From Sinorhizobium fredii NGR234 (GTDB lineage: Bacteria > Pseudomonadota > Alphaproteobacteria > Rhizobiales > Rhizobiaceae), in contig NC_012586.1 of NCBI RefSeq assembly GCF_000018545.1, forward strand, positions 1,984,001 to 2,048,000: a stretch of DNA of 64,000 nucleotides, given 5' to 3'. A program made the translations under genes and the position numbers. Within the stretch, counting starts at the first letter, position 1. Every line of letters begins with the position of its first letter. The notes beneath the pieces were generated by a model that worked only from the letters and a program-made list of their open reading frames with translations, was not told the origin of the DNA and searched no databases. This document shows positions 28,485-36,673 of the stretch, piece after piece.

Positions 28485-29480
28485 TCAGTCGTAGATCGCT
28501 GGACGCGAGCCGACGGAAAAGTGCGTCTTGGCGTCAAAGGCCATCGTGGCGACAATCTGCTCCGCGATGGCTGTCGTAAGATAGCCGTCCCATGCGCTGG
28601 CACCGTCGGTGGGCACGCCGGTTTTCACAGCCTTCACCCAAGCGTTCATCTGCCTGACATAAGCCTCGCGAAAGCGCGGCACCCAGTTGTCTGGGTAGGA
28701 CGAGTTGTGCTGTCCTGAAACATTCCTGAGGGTGATGCCCGGCGAGGCGGTCTCGATGGTTCCGTTGATGCCTACGAGTTGCGCATGTACATGGTAACCG
28801 TAGCCGCAGTTCATGAAGACCTCGGTTGAAACGATCTCTCCTTGGTCGGTTTCCATCGTGATCATGAGCGGGTCAGCACCCGGCGCCGCATGAACCCTCG
28901 CCGATACCATCTCGGAGCCGAGTAACCATCGGCTCACGTCGATTTCGTGCACAAATGCGTTCGTCACTGACATATGCCCGCTGAACCACTCAGGAGCGAC
29001 TGGATTGCGGTGGACATTGTGCAGGATGACGGGTCTCCCAACCCCTCCAACCTCGCGCACACGCTTCATCTCGATATAGGGCGGATCGAAGCGGCGCATG
29101 TAACCGACCTGAACAAGTCTTTGCCCCTTGGCGACCTCGGCTTCAACGACCTCGAAGGCTTCAGCCGTAGTGACGGCAAGAGGTTTTTCGCAGAGCACCG
29201 GCTTGCCCGTTTCGATGCAAGCCAGTACCAGGCTTCCGTGCACAGCATCTGGCGCGGCGATCACGACTGCTTCGACCTGATCCGAGTTTATGAGTGCCAG
29301 CGCATCCGTGAACACTCGATTTTCGCCTGCGGCCGCTCGCGCGCGGTCTTCGCTCGCATCGCAGACGGCCGCAAGATGTGCTCCGACAGTCTCCTCGCGA
29401 AGAATGCGGACATGTTCGGAGCCCATAACCCCGGTTCCGATTACGCCAACTGCGACGCTCATTTTCGCACCCATCGCCAA
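28485..29480 (-). CDS. Gfo/Idh/MocA-family dehydrogenase (inositol 2-dehydrogenase-like)
   Basis: This 331-residue NAD(P)-dependent oxidoreductase has Rossmann motif VGVIGTGVMG, the family signature CEKPLAV near residue 97, and a catalytic region with FVHEIDVSRWLLG, where HEIDV supplies the histidine and aspartate seen in inositol dehydrogenases. An in-frame ATG at 29462 directly before the Rossmann strand may be the true start; neither has a strong ribosome site. LacI-type operators at 29590-29634 lie upstream, and the second LacI gene follows downstream. A polyol or sugar substrate related to the RbsBC-type importer at 51-53 kb is likely. Confidence 0.88.
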   Translation of the reverse strand: MAMGAKMSVAVGVIGTGVMGSEHVRILREETVGAHLAAVCDASEDRARAAAGENRVFTDALALINSDQVEAVVIAAPDAVHGSLVLACIETGKPVLCEKPLAVTTAEAFEVVEAEVAKGQRLVQVGYMRRFDPPYIEMKRVREVGGVGRPVILHNVHRNPVAPEWFSGHMSVTNAFVHEIDVSRWLLGSEMVSARVHAAPGADPLMITMETDQGEIVSTEVFMNCGYGYHVHAQLVGINGTIETASPGITLRNVSGQHNSSYPDNWVPRFREAYVRQMNAWVKAVKTGVPTDGASAWDGYLTTAIAEQIVATMAFDAKTHFSVGSRPAIYD

Positions 29481-29589
29481 TGTTAAGAGTGTCGCCCGAT
29501 GGGACCCAGTCGGATCGCCATACCAACTTCCGTCCGGCGGGTTGTCTGAGGCCCGGGCGCCTTCCTAAAGCTCTACACTCATCGGCCTA

Positions 29590-29634
29590 TGATAACGTAT
29601 ACATCATGGACAGGAAGGCATGTCAACGATAACA
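29590..29634. promoter_or_regulatory. Paired LacI-type operators between the dehydrogenase and the LysR gene
   Basis: TGATAACGTATACA (29590-29603) and TGTCAACGATAACA (29621-29634) have start points 31 bp apart, repeating the pattern seen at 27122. The second box overlaps the predicted LysR start codon region. The pair could control the divergent dehydrogenase, the LysR gene or both. Confidence 0.7.
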
Positions 29635-30609
29635 TCGCAAGCTCCTAGCGAATTGAAGGGGCCGGTGCCTGGGGCGGGTAAAATGTTCACCTTAAGAAGC
29701 CTGGAAGTTTTCTATTGGGCCGCTTGCTTGCGCAGCTTCTCTCGGGCAGCCGAGAAGCTTAACACCACCCAACCGGCGATCTCACAGCGGATCGGGGCGA
29801 TGGAGGAGGCAATCGGCGAGCCGCTGTTCAATCGAGCGACAAAGCCCCTCGTCTTGACACCGGTGGGACGAACTCTCTTTGGGCATGCGGAATTGGTCTT
29901 GCGACAGGTCGCCGAAATGGAGCGCGACCTTGAACTCAACCGACGCATGCATGGCACGATACGCCTTGGCGTTTCAGAGACAATTGTTCAGACTTGGCTT
30001 TCACGATTTCTCAAGCATTCCTCACGTCGCTTTCCGAGCACAGACTTCGACATCACTGTCGATGTCACGCCATCCATGCTGAACGCCTTGGAAAGCGGCG
30101 AAATCGACATTGCTCTAATGCTGGGGCCCGCTGTCCTCGAAGGTTTCGCCTGCGTAAAACTAAGGGACTATCGTCTGCAGTTCTACGCCGTTCCCGGCGT
30201 TCTCCCGGGGGCACAATTCACATACGAAAACGCGTCCTCCATCCCAATTCTAACCTATCCACGCAATACATACCCGTTTGATCACCTCCGCGAGTTGCTG
30301 TTTCAGAAAACTGGTCGAGCCCCCCGAATCTTTACAAACTCATCAATCTCGACAATCGAAAGGCTCGCGCTTCAGGGAATAGGCATCGCACTTGTCGCGG
30401 AAGGAACCCTTGGCGTCACGACGGGCAACAGCATTCTCAAGGCTGTTCCAAGCGAAATCGCCCTCCCCCCGTTGAGCTTTTATGCATTCTATCCGCTCGG
30501 CTTCGGCAGCGAGGTGTTGGAAGAACTTGCGGCTATTGCGCAGCGCGTTGCGAGCGACGTGCTTCAAAACGGTGAGGACGCGATCGAGCAGTATTCGCTT
30601 TCCTTATGA
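29620..30609 (+). CDS. LysR-family transcriptional regulator
   Basis: This 329-residue regulator has a LysR winged helix (LRSLEVFYWAACLRSFSRAAEKLNTTQPAISQRI) starting near residue 24, and an effector domain (GTIRLGVSETIVQTWL; DIALMLGP). The start at 29620 has AGGAAGG close upstream; an ATG at 29683 sits just before the conserved helix and would give a more typical LysR N-terminus, so the start is uncertain. It precedes a three-gene operon (PLP dehydratase-like, DUF4392, RidA) on the same strand, 77 bp away. Unusually it does not face its putative target divergently. Confidence 0.88.
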   Translation: MSTITSQAPSELKGPVPGAGKMFTLRSLEVFYWAACLRSFSRAAEKLNTTQPAISQRIGAMEEAIGEPLFNRATKPLVLTPVGRTLFGHAELVLRQVAEMERDLELNRRMHGTIRLGVSETIVQTWLSRFLKHSSRRFPSTDFDITVDVTPSMLNALESGEIDIALMLGPAVLEGFACVKLRDYRLQFYAVPGVLPGAQFTYENASSIPILTYPRNTYPFDHLRELLFQKTGRAPRIFTNSSISTIERLALQGIGIALVAEGTLGVTTGNSILKAVPSEIALPPLSFYAFYPLGFGSEVLEELAAIAQRVASDVLQNGEDAIEQYSLSL

Positions 30610-30686
30610 AAATGGATCACGCAATATAATTTTACATTACGCCACTGCCGAGTTTCACTTCAAGCACAACACGCTTGGAGCTTGAT

Positions 30687-31703
30687 GTGGCAGTTCATTC
30701 CCCTTCTGACCATTTTGAACCTACGGCAGATTCAATCCATGCCGCGCGAGAGCGCATTGCCAAATATGCGGTACGGACACCTATTCTGGAAAGCGATGCG
30801 CTGAACGTCTTGGTCGGAGCGCGTGTTTTCATCAAGCCTGAGAATCTGCAACGTTCGGGTTCCTTCAAACTTCGAGGCGCCCTAAACAGAGCGTTGCAGC
30901 TTGGCACGGCAGAGCGTGAGGGCGGCATTGTTGCGTGGTCGTCCGGCAATCACGGGTTGGCTATCTCGTTTGTTGCCAAAGAGCTTGGCATCAAAGCAAC
31001 AGTCCTGATGCCCCATGATGCGCCCAAAACAAAGATCGAGGGGGTCAGGCAAAACGGTGCGGCCGTTCGCCTATATGGCAAGACAAAGGAAAACCGCGAA
31101 GAGATCGGCGCACAAATCGCGGCTGAGAGCGGGGCTGCCATCGTACCACCATATGACGATCCGTATGTCATCACCGGCCAGGCAACACTCGGGGCGGAAC
31201 TCGCTGAGCAGGTCGCCGAAATGGGTGGGTCACTCGACATCGCGTTGTTTCCCTGTTCCGGAGGCGGGCTTGTCTCGGGTGCGGCCTGTGGCGTGCATAC
31301 TCTTATGCCACGGACTGCGATTTATAGTGTTGAGCCGGCTGGTTTCCACGGGATGGCGCTTTCTCTCGCCGCTGGTGAGCCGCGAACAGCTCCCGCGAAT
31401 GGCAGCTCTATTTGTGATGCGCTTCTGGTTCCCACTCCCGGAAAACTGACATTCCCGATCGGCCGAGAGCGTCTCACCGGCGGGCTTTCCGTCGAAGACG
31501 ATGAAGTTAGAGAGGCTATCCGTTTCGCCTATCGAGAGTTGAAGCTGGTGATCGAGCCGGGCGGCGCCGTAGCGCTGGCCGCCCTGTTGGCCGGCAAGGC
31601 CGATATCACCGGAAAAACTGTGGCAATCCTGCTCAGCGGCGGCAACGTCGATGCCGAGAAGTTTGCTGCCTACATCGCCACCCCCTCGAATACCGGACAC
31701 TGA
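30687..31703 (+). CDS. Serine/threonine dehydratase-like PLP enzyme
   Basis: This 338-residue fold-type II PLP enzyme has the Schiff-base lysine K61 in GSFKLRG, SSGNHG for the cofactor ring and CSGGGLVSG for the phosphate. It has no ACT domain. I use GTG at 30687 because GGAG lies six bases upstream; TTG at 30675 is the only earlier option. It ends three bases before the DUF4392 gene and is followed by RidA. RidA proteins hydrolyse the reactive enamine or imine products of such dehydratases. It could be a dehydratase, a racemase or a beta-hydroxy-amino-acid lyase. Confidence 0.85.
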   Translation: MAVHSPSDHFEPTADSIHAARERIAKYAVRTPILESDALNVLVGARVFIKPENLQRSGSFKLRGALNRALQLGTAEREGGIVAWSSGNHGLAISFVAKELGIKATVLMPHDAPKTKIEGVRQNGAAVRLYGKTKENREEIGAQIAAESGAAIVPPYDDPYVITGQATLGAELAEQVAEMGGSLDIALFPCSGGGLVSGAACGVHTLMPRTAIYSVEPAGFHGMALSLAAGEPRTAPANGSSICDALLVPTPGKLTFPIGRERLTGGLSVEDDEVREAIRFAYRELKLVIEPGGAVALAALLAGKADITGKTVAILLSGGNVDAEKFAAYIATPSNTGH

Positions 31704-31706
31704 CAA

Positions 31707-32774
31707 ATGCTTGATCTAGAAAGTGCAAGAGGCAAGAATATCGCCCAGGCGATCGAGAATTTCATGACGCTCGATCTCACTGGCGTCGGACTGATAGGCA
31801 AAATTTATCACGCCCTTCAGAGGCGTCAGCCTGGTCCGGCTTGTATGACGGCCGCCAAGTTGATTTGCGAACGGGTACGAGATCGCGGTGGCCCCATCGT
31901 CATTGCCACTGGCTTCCCCGAAGGGGCAGGTGTACCGGAAACCGATGGACCGGTCGGGGCCGCTCTCCTGGCACGCGCCTTGTTCCTGGGATTGGGTATC
32001 GAGACCGTTATCCTGACGGATGACGACTGGGTCGAGATGATGGTTGGAACCTGCCGCGGAGCCGGGCTCGCCCCGCTTGCGTTCCCCACGGACGGTGTGG
32101 TTAAGCCGATTGACTTTATTCGACCGGTCTATATCCGCAGCGTCCCTAAGGACGAGGCGGGTTGTCGAGCTATTACAGATTCCCTGCTCGATGTGACCAA
32201 CCCATCGCTTGTCATCTCAATCGAGCGCCCAGGGAGAAATGACCGTGGTCTGTATCACGGCCTTGGCGGGCGACCCCTCGACGGCCTCGTCGCCGATCTT
32301 GATCAATTCTTCCTTCGCGCACAGTCCAAAGGCGTTCCGTTCGTCGCGATCGGCGACGGAGGGAACGAGCTGGGGATGGGTGTTATCGCCGATGAGCTCA
32401 AATCCTTCTCCCCGAAGGCCAAAGACAGCGGGCACCCTGGACGTGGTGGAGTGGCGGCCGCTACCGCAGCGGATCATCTGATAGTCTCAAACGTCTCCAA
32501 CTGGGGTGCAACGGGCCTTATTGCTGCGCTTTCGGCACTGCTCGATAAACCTTCGGTTTTCCACGACGGCGAGCTTGAGCGGCGGTGTATCGAACAATGC
32601 GTCTCGTTCGGTGGTGTCGACGGGATGTTCATGGGGCCGGAACCGGCAGTGGATGGTATTTCCGCCATCGAATGGGCCGGTCTCGTAACCACAATGCGCA
32701 ATACGCTTGATCGCCTCGCCGGCCGGGTCGTCGGTTGGAAAGGCGATAGCGGCGACTGGCGTCAGTTGAAGTGA
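31707..32774 (+). CDS. DUF4392 / D-glutamate cyclase-like protein
   Basis: This 355-residue protein matches the C-terminal (DUF4392) half of mammalian D-glutamate cyclase DGLUCY. It has ATGFPEGAGVPETDGPVGA near residue 71, IERPGRNDRG near 175, IGDGGNELGMG near 215 and SNVSNWGATGL near 260. It starts three bases after the PLP enzyme, in the same operon. The mammalian enzyme converts D-glutamate to 5-oxo-D-proline. The other half of that enzyme (DUF1445) is encoded separately at 45884. Family membership is fairly sure; the actual reaction is not shown. Confidence 0.8.
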   Translation: MLDLESARGKNIAQAIENFMTLDLTGVGLIGKIYHALQRRQPGPACMTAAKLICERVRDRGGPIVIATGFPEGAGVPETDGPVGAALLARALFLGLGIETVILTDDDWVEMMVGTCRGAGLAPLAFPTDGVVKPIDFIRPVYIRSVPKDEAGCRAITDSLLDVTNPSLVISIERPGRNDRGLYHGLGGRPLDGLVADLDQFFLRAQSKGVPFVAIGDGGNELGMGVIADELKSFSPKAKDSGHPGRGGVAAATAADHLIVSNVSNWGATGLIAALSALLDKPSVFHDGELERRCIEQCVSFGGVDGMFMGPEPAVDGISAIEWAGLVTTMRNTLDRLAGRVVGWKGDSGDWRQLK

Positions 32775-32788
32775 AAACGAGGCAAAGT

Positions 32789-33253
32789 ATGGGCATTATC
32801 AATGCGCGATTGGCCCGCCTTGGTCTTGAGCTCCCGGAAACAAATCCTCCGCAGGGCAACTATCTTCCCTTTGTCCAATCGGGCTTTCTTGTGTTCGTCG
32901 CCGGCCAGGGCCCGCGTAAAGGTGGCCAGCTTGTCTATAAGGGCGTCGTTGGCGGCGATTTGACGGTGGCGGATGGCCAGGCGGCCGCCCGCCTTTGTGC
33001 ACTGAATATCCTGGGGCAACTGCGCTCTGCCTGCAGCGGAGACTTTGATCGCATCGTTCGTCTCATCCGACTGGCGGGGCTGGTGCGTTGCACGCCTGAC
33101 TTCGAGGACCAAGCAAAGGTCCTCAACGCAGCCTCAGATCTGATGTGCGATGTTCTGGGCGAGCCAGGCAGGCACGCCCGCATTGCTTCGGGTACCCACG
33201 CACTTCCATCCGGCATGGCGGTGGAAATTGAAGCCGTAGCGGAAATTCGATAG
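32789..33253 (+). CDS. RidA/YjgF-family enamine-imine deaminase
   Basis: This 154-residue protein has the RidA fold motifs FVAGQGPRKGGQLVYKGVVGGDLTV and the later RIASGTHALPSGMAVEIEAVAEI. In this subfamily the classic arginine of the IPxSxxxxR-type C-terminus is not evident. The ATG at 32789 follows GAGGC; a GTG at 32771 overlaps the preceding stop and is the alternative. As last gene of the PLP-enzyme operon it is likely to clear reactive enamines from that enzyme. RidA paralogues vary in substrate, so the exact role is inference. Confidence 0.85.
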   Translation: MGIINARLARLGLELPETNPPQGNYLPFVQSGFLVFVAGQGPRKGGQLVYKGVVGGDLTVADGQAAARLCALNILGQLRSACSGDFDRIVRLIRLAGLVRCTPDFEDQAKVLNAASDLMCDVLGEPGRHARIASGTHALPSGMAVEIEAVAEIR

Positions 33254-33278
33254 TCGAGCGCGATAGATGAAATTTTGG

Positions 33279-33298
33279 CCGCCGGCATCGGCCGGCGG
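33279..33298. terminator. Perfect 8-bp GC stem between convergent RidA and acoC genes
   Basis: CCGCCGGC (33279-33286), a four-base loop ATCG and GCCGGCGG (33291-33298) form a strong hairpin 26 bp after the RidA stop. On the minus strand it is followed by an A/T-rich stretch. Probable shared terminator for convergent operons. Confidence 0.5.
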
Positions 33299-33373
33299 AA
33301 CTCGCTGGACTTCGGAAATCGATAGGAACGTCCCGCGCTCTCCAAGATAACAACGCTTCTCCCGACGCGATGT

Positions 33374-34492
33374 TCACCCGCGCTGGAATGTCTCCAGGAT
33401 GGCGTCGTTGACGGCGGACGATGCCTCCATCTGCGGCATGTGGCCGACGTCCGGGATGATGCGCAGCCGCGCGTTGGCGGGCACCTCGGTGGACTGCGGG
33501 AGCGGCACGATCTCGTCCCGGTCGCCCCAAAGGATCGTCACCGGGCACGGCAGGTCCTTGAGCTGGCCGCCGATCGACTGCACCTGGCCGCTGTCGTCGG
33601 CGATCGTATCGGCGATGGCCGACAGCGCCTCCGGCACGCCCTCGAGGCGCTTGAAGCGAAGCGTGCCTTCGACCATGTCGCTGGTGATCTTCGACGGATC
33701 GGCAAATAGCCGCTCCAGCACGCTCGACAGCTGACGGCGGCGCTCCGCCGCAATGAAGTCGACAAGGAAATCCCGGCTCATCTGCCGGCTCAGCCCGATC
33801 GGCGCGATCAGCGTCAGCGAACCCACGCGCGACGGCCGGTTGGTGGCGATCGCCGCTGCGACGGCACCGCCGAAGGAATGCGCGACGAGGTGAAGCTTGC
33901 CGGGGGCAACGGCGTCGACCGCCGCTTCAACGGCAGCGACGATCTTCAAAAAGACATCCTCGCCGGCGATCGGCGACGAGGCGCCGTGTCCGGGCAGATC
34001 GACCGCCACCACCCGCATCTTGTCGGCAAGCGCCGTCTGGTTGAACAGCCAGGTCGACAGGTCGCCGCCAAAGCCGTGCAAGAGCACCACCGTCTCGTCG
34101 CTCTCCGGCCCGGCTTCGAGGACGTTGACGGTGCCGCCGTCGACCGTGATCGTCCGCGGCACGGAGGCGCCGCCCTCGCCTTCGTCGCCCGAACCAAGCC
34201 GGTCGGCATAGCTCGCGATGAAGGCATCGATCTCCTCCGGTGTGGCCGCTTCGTCGGCGATCACCCCGGCCAGCGCACCGACCGGCGCCGTCGTTCCCTC
34301 ATTGAGGACGATGCGTCGCAGCGTTCCGGTCGCGGCGGCTTCGACGACATTGGTGACCTTGGTGGTTTCGATCTCGAGGATTTCCTGACCCCGCGTGACA
34401 GGGCCGCCCTCGCCGACCATCCACTGGGTGATCTTGCCCTCGGTCATCGTCATTCCCCATTTGGGAACCGTGACTGCCTCGATTGACGACAT
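33374..34492 (-). CDS. acoC: Acetoin dehydrogenase-type E2: lipoyl domain fused to alpha/beta-hydrolase (copy 1)
   Basis: This 372-residue E2 component has an N-terminal lipoyl domain with lipoyl lysine K45 (EIETTKVTN), a linker, and a C-terminal alpha/beta-hydrolase domain instead of the usual catalytic E2 core. The hydrolase has oxyanion LLHGFGG near 137-143, nucleophile S206 in AHSFGG, an acid in WGDRDEIV and a histidine in DVGHMPQ. This architecture is typical of AcoC. It follows acoB by six bases. Compared with the second copy it differs at T153 (Ser there) and D157 (Glu there). No E3 gene is nearby. Confidence 0.92.
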   Translation of the reverse strand: MSSIEAVTVPKWGMTMTEGKITQWMVGEGGPVTRGQEILEIETTKVTNVVEAAATGTLRRIVLNEGTTAPVGALAGVIADEAATPEEIDAFIASYADRLGSGDEGEGGASVPRTITVDGGTVNVLEAGPESDETVVLLHGFGGDLSTWLFNQTALADKMRVVAVDLPGHGASSPIAGEDVFLKIVAAVEAAVDAVAPGKLHLVAHSFGGAVAAAIATNRPSRVGSLTLIAPIGLSRQMSRDFLVDFIAAERRRQLSSVLERLFADPSKITSDMVEGTLRFKRLEGVPEALSAIADTIADDSGQVQSIGGQLKDLPCPVTILWGDRDEIVPLPQSTEVPANARLRIIPDVGHMPQMEASSAVNDAILETFQRG

Positions 34493-34498
34493 GGTGGT

Positions 34499-35506
34499 CT
34501 ACCTCTTAACGATGGAGGTCGCGGCCTTCACCACGGCATCAGCCGAGGGGATGTAGGCGTCCTCGAGATTGGGGGCGTAGGGAACCGGCGCATGCGGCGC
34601 CGTCACCAGCTTGATCGGCGCCTTCAGCGCGTCGAAGCACTTGTCGGCAAGCAGCGCCGAGATATCGGTCGCGACGCTGCAGCGCGGATTGGCTTCGTCG
34701 ACGATGACGACGCGGCCGATCGTCTCGGTGAAGTCGAGCAGCGTGTCCTCGTCGAGCGGCGAGGTGGTGCGCGGATCGATGATTGCGGCGGAGATGCCTT
34801 CGGACGCCAGTTTGCGGGCCGCCTCTTCGGCGACCTGGACCATGCGGCCGATGGCGATGATCAGCACGTCCTTGCCGTCGCGCGCCACCCGCGCCTCGCC
34901 GAAGGGGATCGTATAGGCGCCGTCCGGCACGTCCCCGACCGTGTCGTAGAGCATCTTGTGCTCGAGGAAGATCACCGGGTCGTCGTCGCGGATCGCCTGC
35001 AGCAGCAGCCCCTTGGCGTCATAGGGGGTCGACGGAATGACCACCTTGAGACCGGGAATGTGGGTGAAGATCGGATAGAGCGCCTGGGTGTGCTGCGACC
35101 CGGAGCGGCTGCCGGCGCCATAGGTGGCGCGGATGACGAGCGGCGTCTTGGCGCGGCCGCCGAACATGTAGCGGAACTTCGCCGCCTGGTTCATGATCTG
35201 GTCGAGGCAGACGCCGGCGAAATCGACGAACATGATTTCGGCGATCGGCCGCAGGCCGGTCAGCGCCGCGCCCGCCGCCGCGCCGATAAACGCCGCCTCG
35301 CTGATCGGCGTGTCGCGAATGCGCTCCGGCCCGAAGGCGTCGAGCAGGCCACGGGTGACGCCGAAGGGACCACCCCAGGCATCCTTCACACCGTTGGCAC
35401 CGGCGCCGCCGGTCAGATCCTCGCCCATCATGATGACGCGCGGATCGCGCCCCATCTCGAAGTGAAGCGCCTCGTTCAGGGCTTGCCGAAAAGACTTCTG
35501 TGCCAT
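34499..35506 (-). CDS. acoB: Acetoin dehydrogenase-type E1 beta subunit (copy 1)
   Basis: This 335-residue transketolase-like pyrimidine-binding subunit pairs with AcoA to form the TPP-dependent E1. It has GEDLTGGAG near residue 29, the cofactor-side motif EIMFVDFAGVCLDQIMNQAAK and the C-terminal transketolase domain (DPRTTSPLDEDTLL; VIVDEANPRCS). The protein appears identical to the second copy at 49115, while the DNA differs at a few silent positions. It lies between acoA and acoC with gaps of 12 and six bases. The diketone or oxoacid cleaved in this operon is unknown. Confidence 0.93.
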   Translation of the reverse strand: MAQKSFRQALNEALHFEMGRDPRVIMMGEDLTGGAGANGVKDAWGGPFGVTRGLLDAFGPERIRDTPISEAAFIGAAAGAALTGLRPIAEIMFVDFAGVCLDQIMNQAAKFRYMFGGRAKTPLVIRATYGAGSRSGSQHTQALYPIFTHIPGLKVVIPSTPYDAKGLLLQAIRDDDPVIFLEHKMLYDTVGDVPDGAYTIPFGEARVARDGKDVLIIAIGRMVQVAEEAARKLASEGISAAIIDPRTTSPLDEDTLLDFTETIGRVVIVDEANPRCSVATDISALLADKCFDALKAPIKLVTAPHAPVPYAPNLEDAYIPSADAVVKAATSIVKR

Positions 35507-35518
35507 GGGTCCGGCTCC

Positions 35519-36496
35519 TTACAAATACTTCACATAGACATCGGTGGTGAGCGCCGACGTCGGCGGGAACGGCGCCGCCCTGGCTGCACTGACGGCCCGG
35601 CCGATCGCCGCTTCGACCTGCTCGTCGACGGCATCGAGCTCGGCCGTCTCGACCAGCGACACCTCCTTGACGCGCTGGCGGAAATTGCTGAGGCAGTCGC
35701 GCTCGCGGCGCATCGCCGCCTTCTCTTCGGGGGTGCGGTAGGTGTCGGGGTCACCGCTGTAGTGGCCGTAGTAGCGCGGCACATGCACATGCAGCATCGT
35801 CGGGCCGCCGCCTGCCCGGGCCCGCTCCACCGCCTCGCCGGCTGCCGCATAGACGCTGAAGACGTCGGTTCCGTCGACCTCGATGGTCGGGATGTCATAG
35901 CTTTCGGCGCGGCGGGTAAAGCTGCCGGCCGAAACGAAGGCATTCGCCGTCGCCTCGCCGAAGCCGTTGTCCTCGATGACGAAGATGATCGGCAGCATCC
36001 AGATCTTGGCGAGGTTGAAGCTTTCCGACATCACCCCTTCGTTCATGGCGCCGTCGCCGGCAAAAGCGACCGCCACCTGCCCGGTCCCGAGCAGTTTGGC
36101 GCTCAACGCCGCGCCGCAGGTGATCGGCGCCCCGGCCGCGACGATGCCGTTGGCGCCAAGCATCCCCTTGCGCAAATCGGCAATGTGCATCGATCCGCCC
36201 TTGCCGCCGCAGGTGCCGCTGGCACGGCCGAACAGCTCGGCCATCATGCTGTCGATGTCGACACCTTTGGCGATGCTGTGCCCATGGCCGCGATGCGTCG
36301 AGGAAATGTAGTCGTCGTCGCGAAGCTGCAGACAGACGCCGACGGCACTGGCCTCCTGCCCGGCATAAAGATGGGTGTTGCCGGGGATGTCGCCGGTCGC
36401 CATTTCCTCCATCACCCGCTCTTCGAACCGGCGGATCGTCCGCATGGTTCGATAGACGTCGACAAGTTCTTCGCGTGAAAATTGTAGCACCGACAT
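35519..36496 (-). CDS. acoA: Acetoin dehydrogenase-type E1 alpha subunit (copy 1)
   Basis: This 325-residue TPP-binding E1 alpha has the catalytic-loop histidines in THRGHGH (68-73) and the TPP-Mg motif beginning GDGAMNEG at 148 and ending at N177 (EDNGFGE). Its length fits AcoA or bacterial E1 alpha. Relative to the copy at 50135 it has E30 (Gln there) and M103 (His-adjacent; Gln there), plus changes in residues 3-13, so the copies diverge mainly at the N-terminus. It is preceded by a 177-bp gap after the alpha/beta-hydrolase gene of the same strand. Pyruvate or branched-chain dehydrogenase is less likely because AcoC is present. Confidence 0.93.
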   Translation of the reverse strand: MSVLQFSREELVDVYRTMRTIRRFEERVMEEMATGDIPGNTHLYAGQEASAVGVCLQLRDDDYISSTHRGHGHSIAKGVDIDSMMAELFGRASGTCGGKGGSMHIADLRKGMLGANGIVAAGAPITCGAALSAKLLGTGQVAVAFAGDGAMNEGVMSESFNLAKIWMLPIIFVIEDNGFGEATANAFVSAGSFTRRAESYDIPTIEVDGTDVFSVYAAAGEAVERARAGGGPTMLHVHVPRYYGHYSGDPDTYRTPEEKAAMRRERDCLSNFRQRVKEVSLVETAELDAVDEQVEAAIGRAVSAARAAPFPPTSALTTDVYVKYL

Positions 36497-36673
36497 TTCG
36501 ATCTCCCCTTGTTTTATGGTTTTGCTCTCAGAGCTGCCTCTCGTCGCATGCGCGAGATTGCGCCGGTTCTGGTCCCTCGGCTGCGGCTGACCACAAAAGC
36601 GATCAACCGCAGCCAGTGGAATCCACCCGTCTTGGGAAGGTGGACCGCCGTACCTCTACGCGCGCGCCAGCAT

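Larger units (their letters stand above)
33361..36459 (-). repeat. 3.1 kb direct repeat, copy 1 (acoA-acoB-acoC)
   Basis: This segment matches 47977-51075 in the same orientation at a constant offset of 14,616 bp and about 99% by eye. The left edge is sharp; flanking bases differ completely. The right edge decays inside the first codons of acoA, where mismatches cluster. No insertion sequence or terminal repeat is seen at either edge. Confidence 0.92.

Noticed and set aside
34592..36478. A 628-codon open frame antisense to acoB and acoA, repeated at 49208-51094
   Set aside because: It lies opposite two clear enzyme genes, its product is low-complexity Arg/Asp/Gly-rich sequence, and it exists because of the high third-position GC of the real genes.
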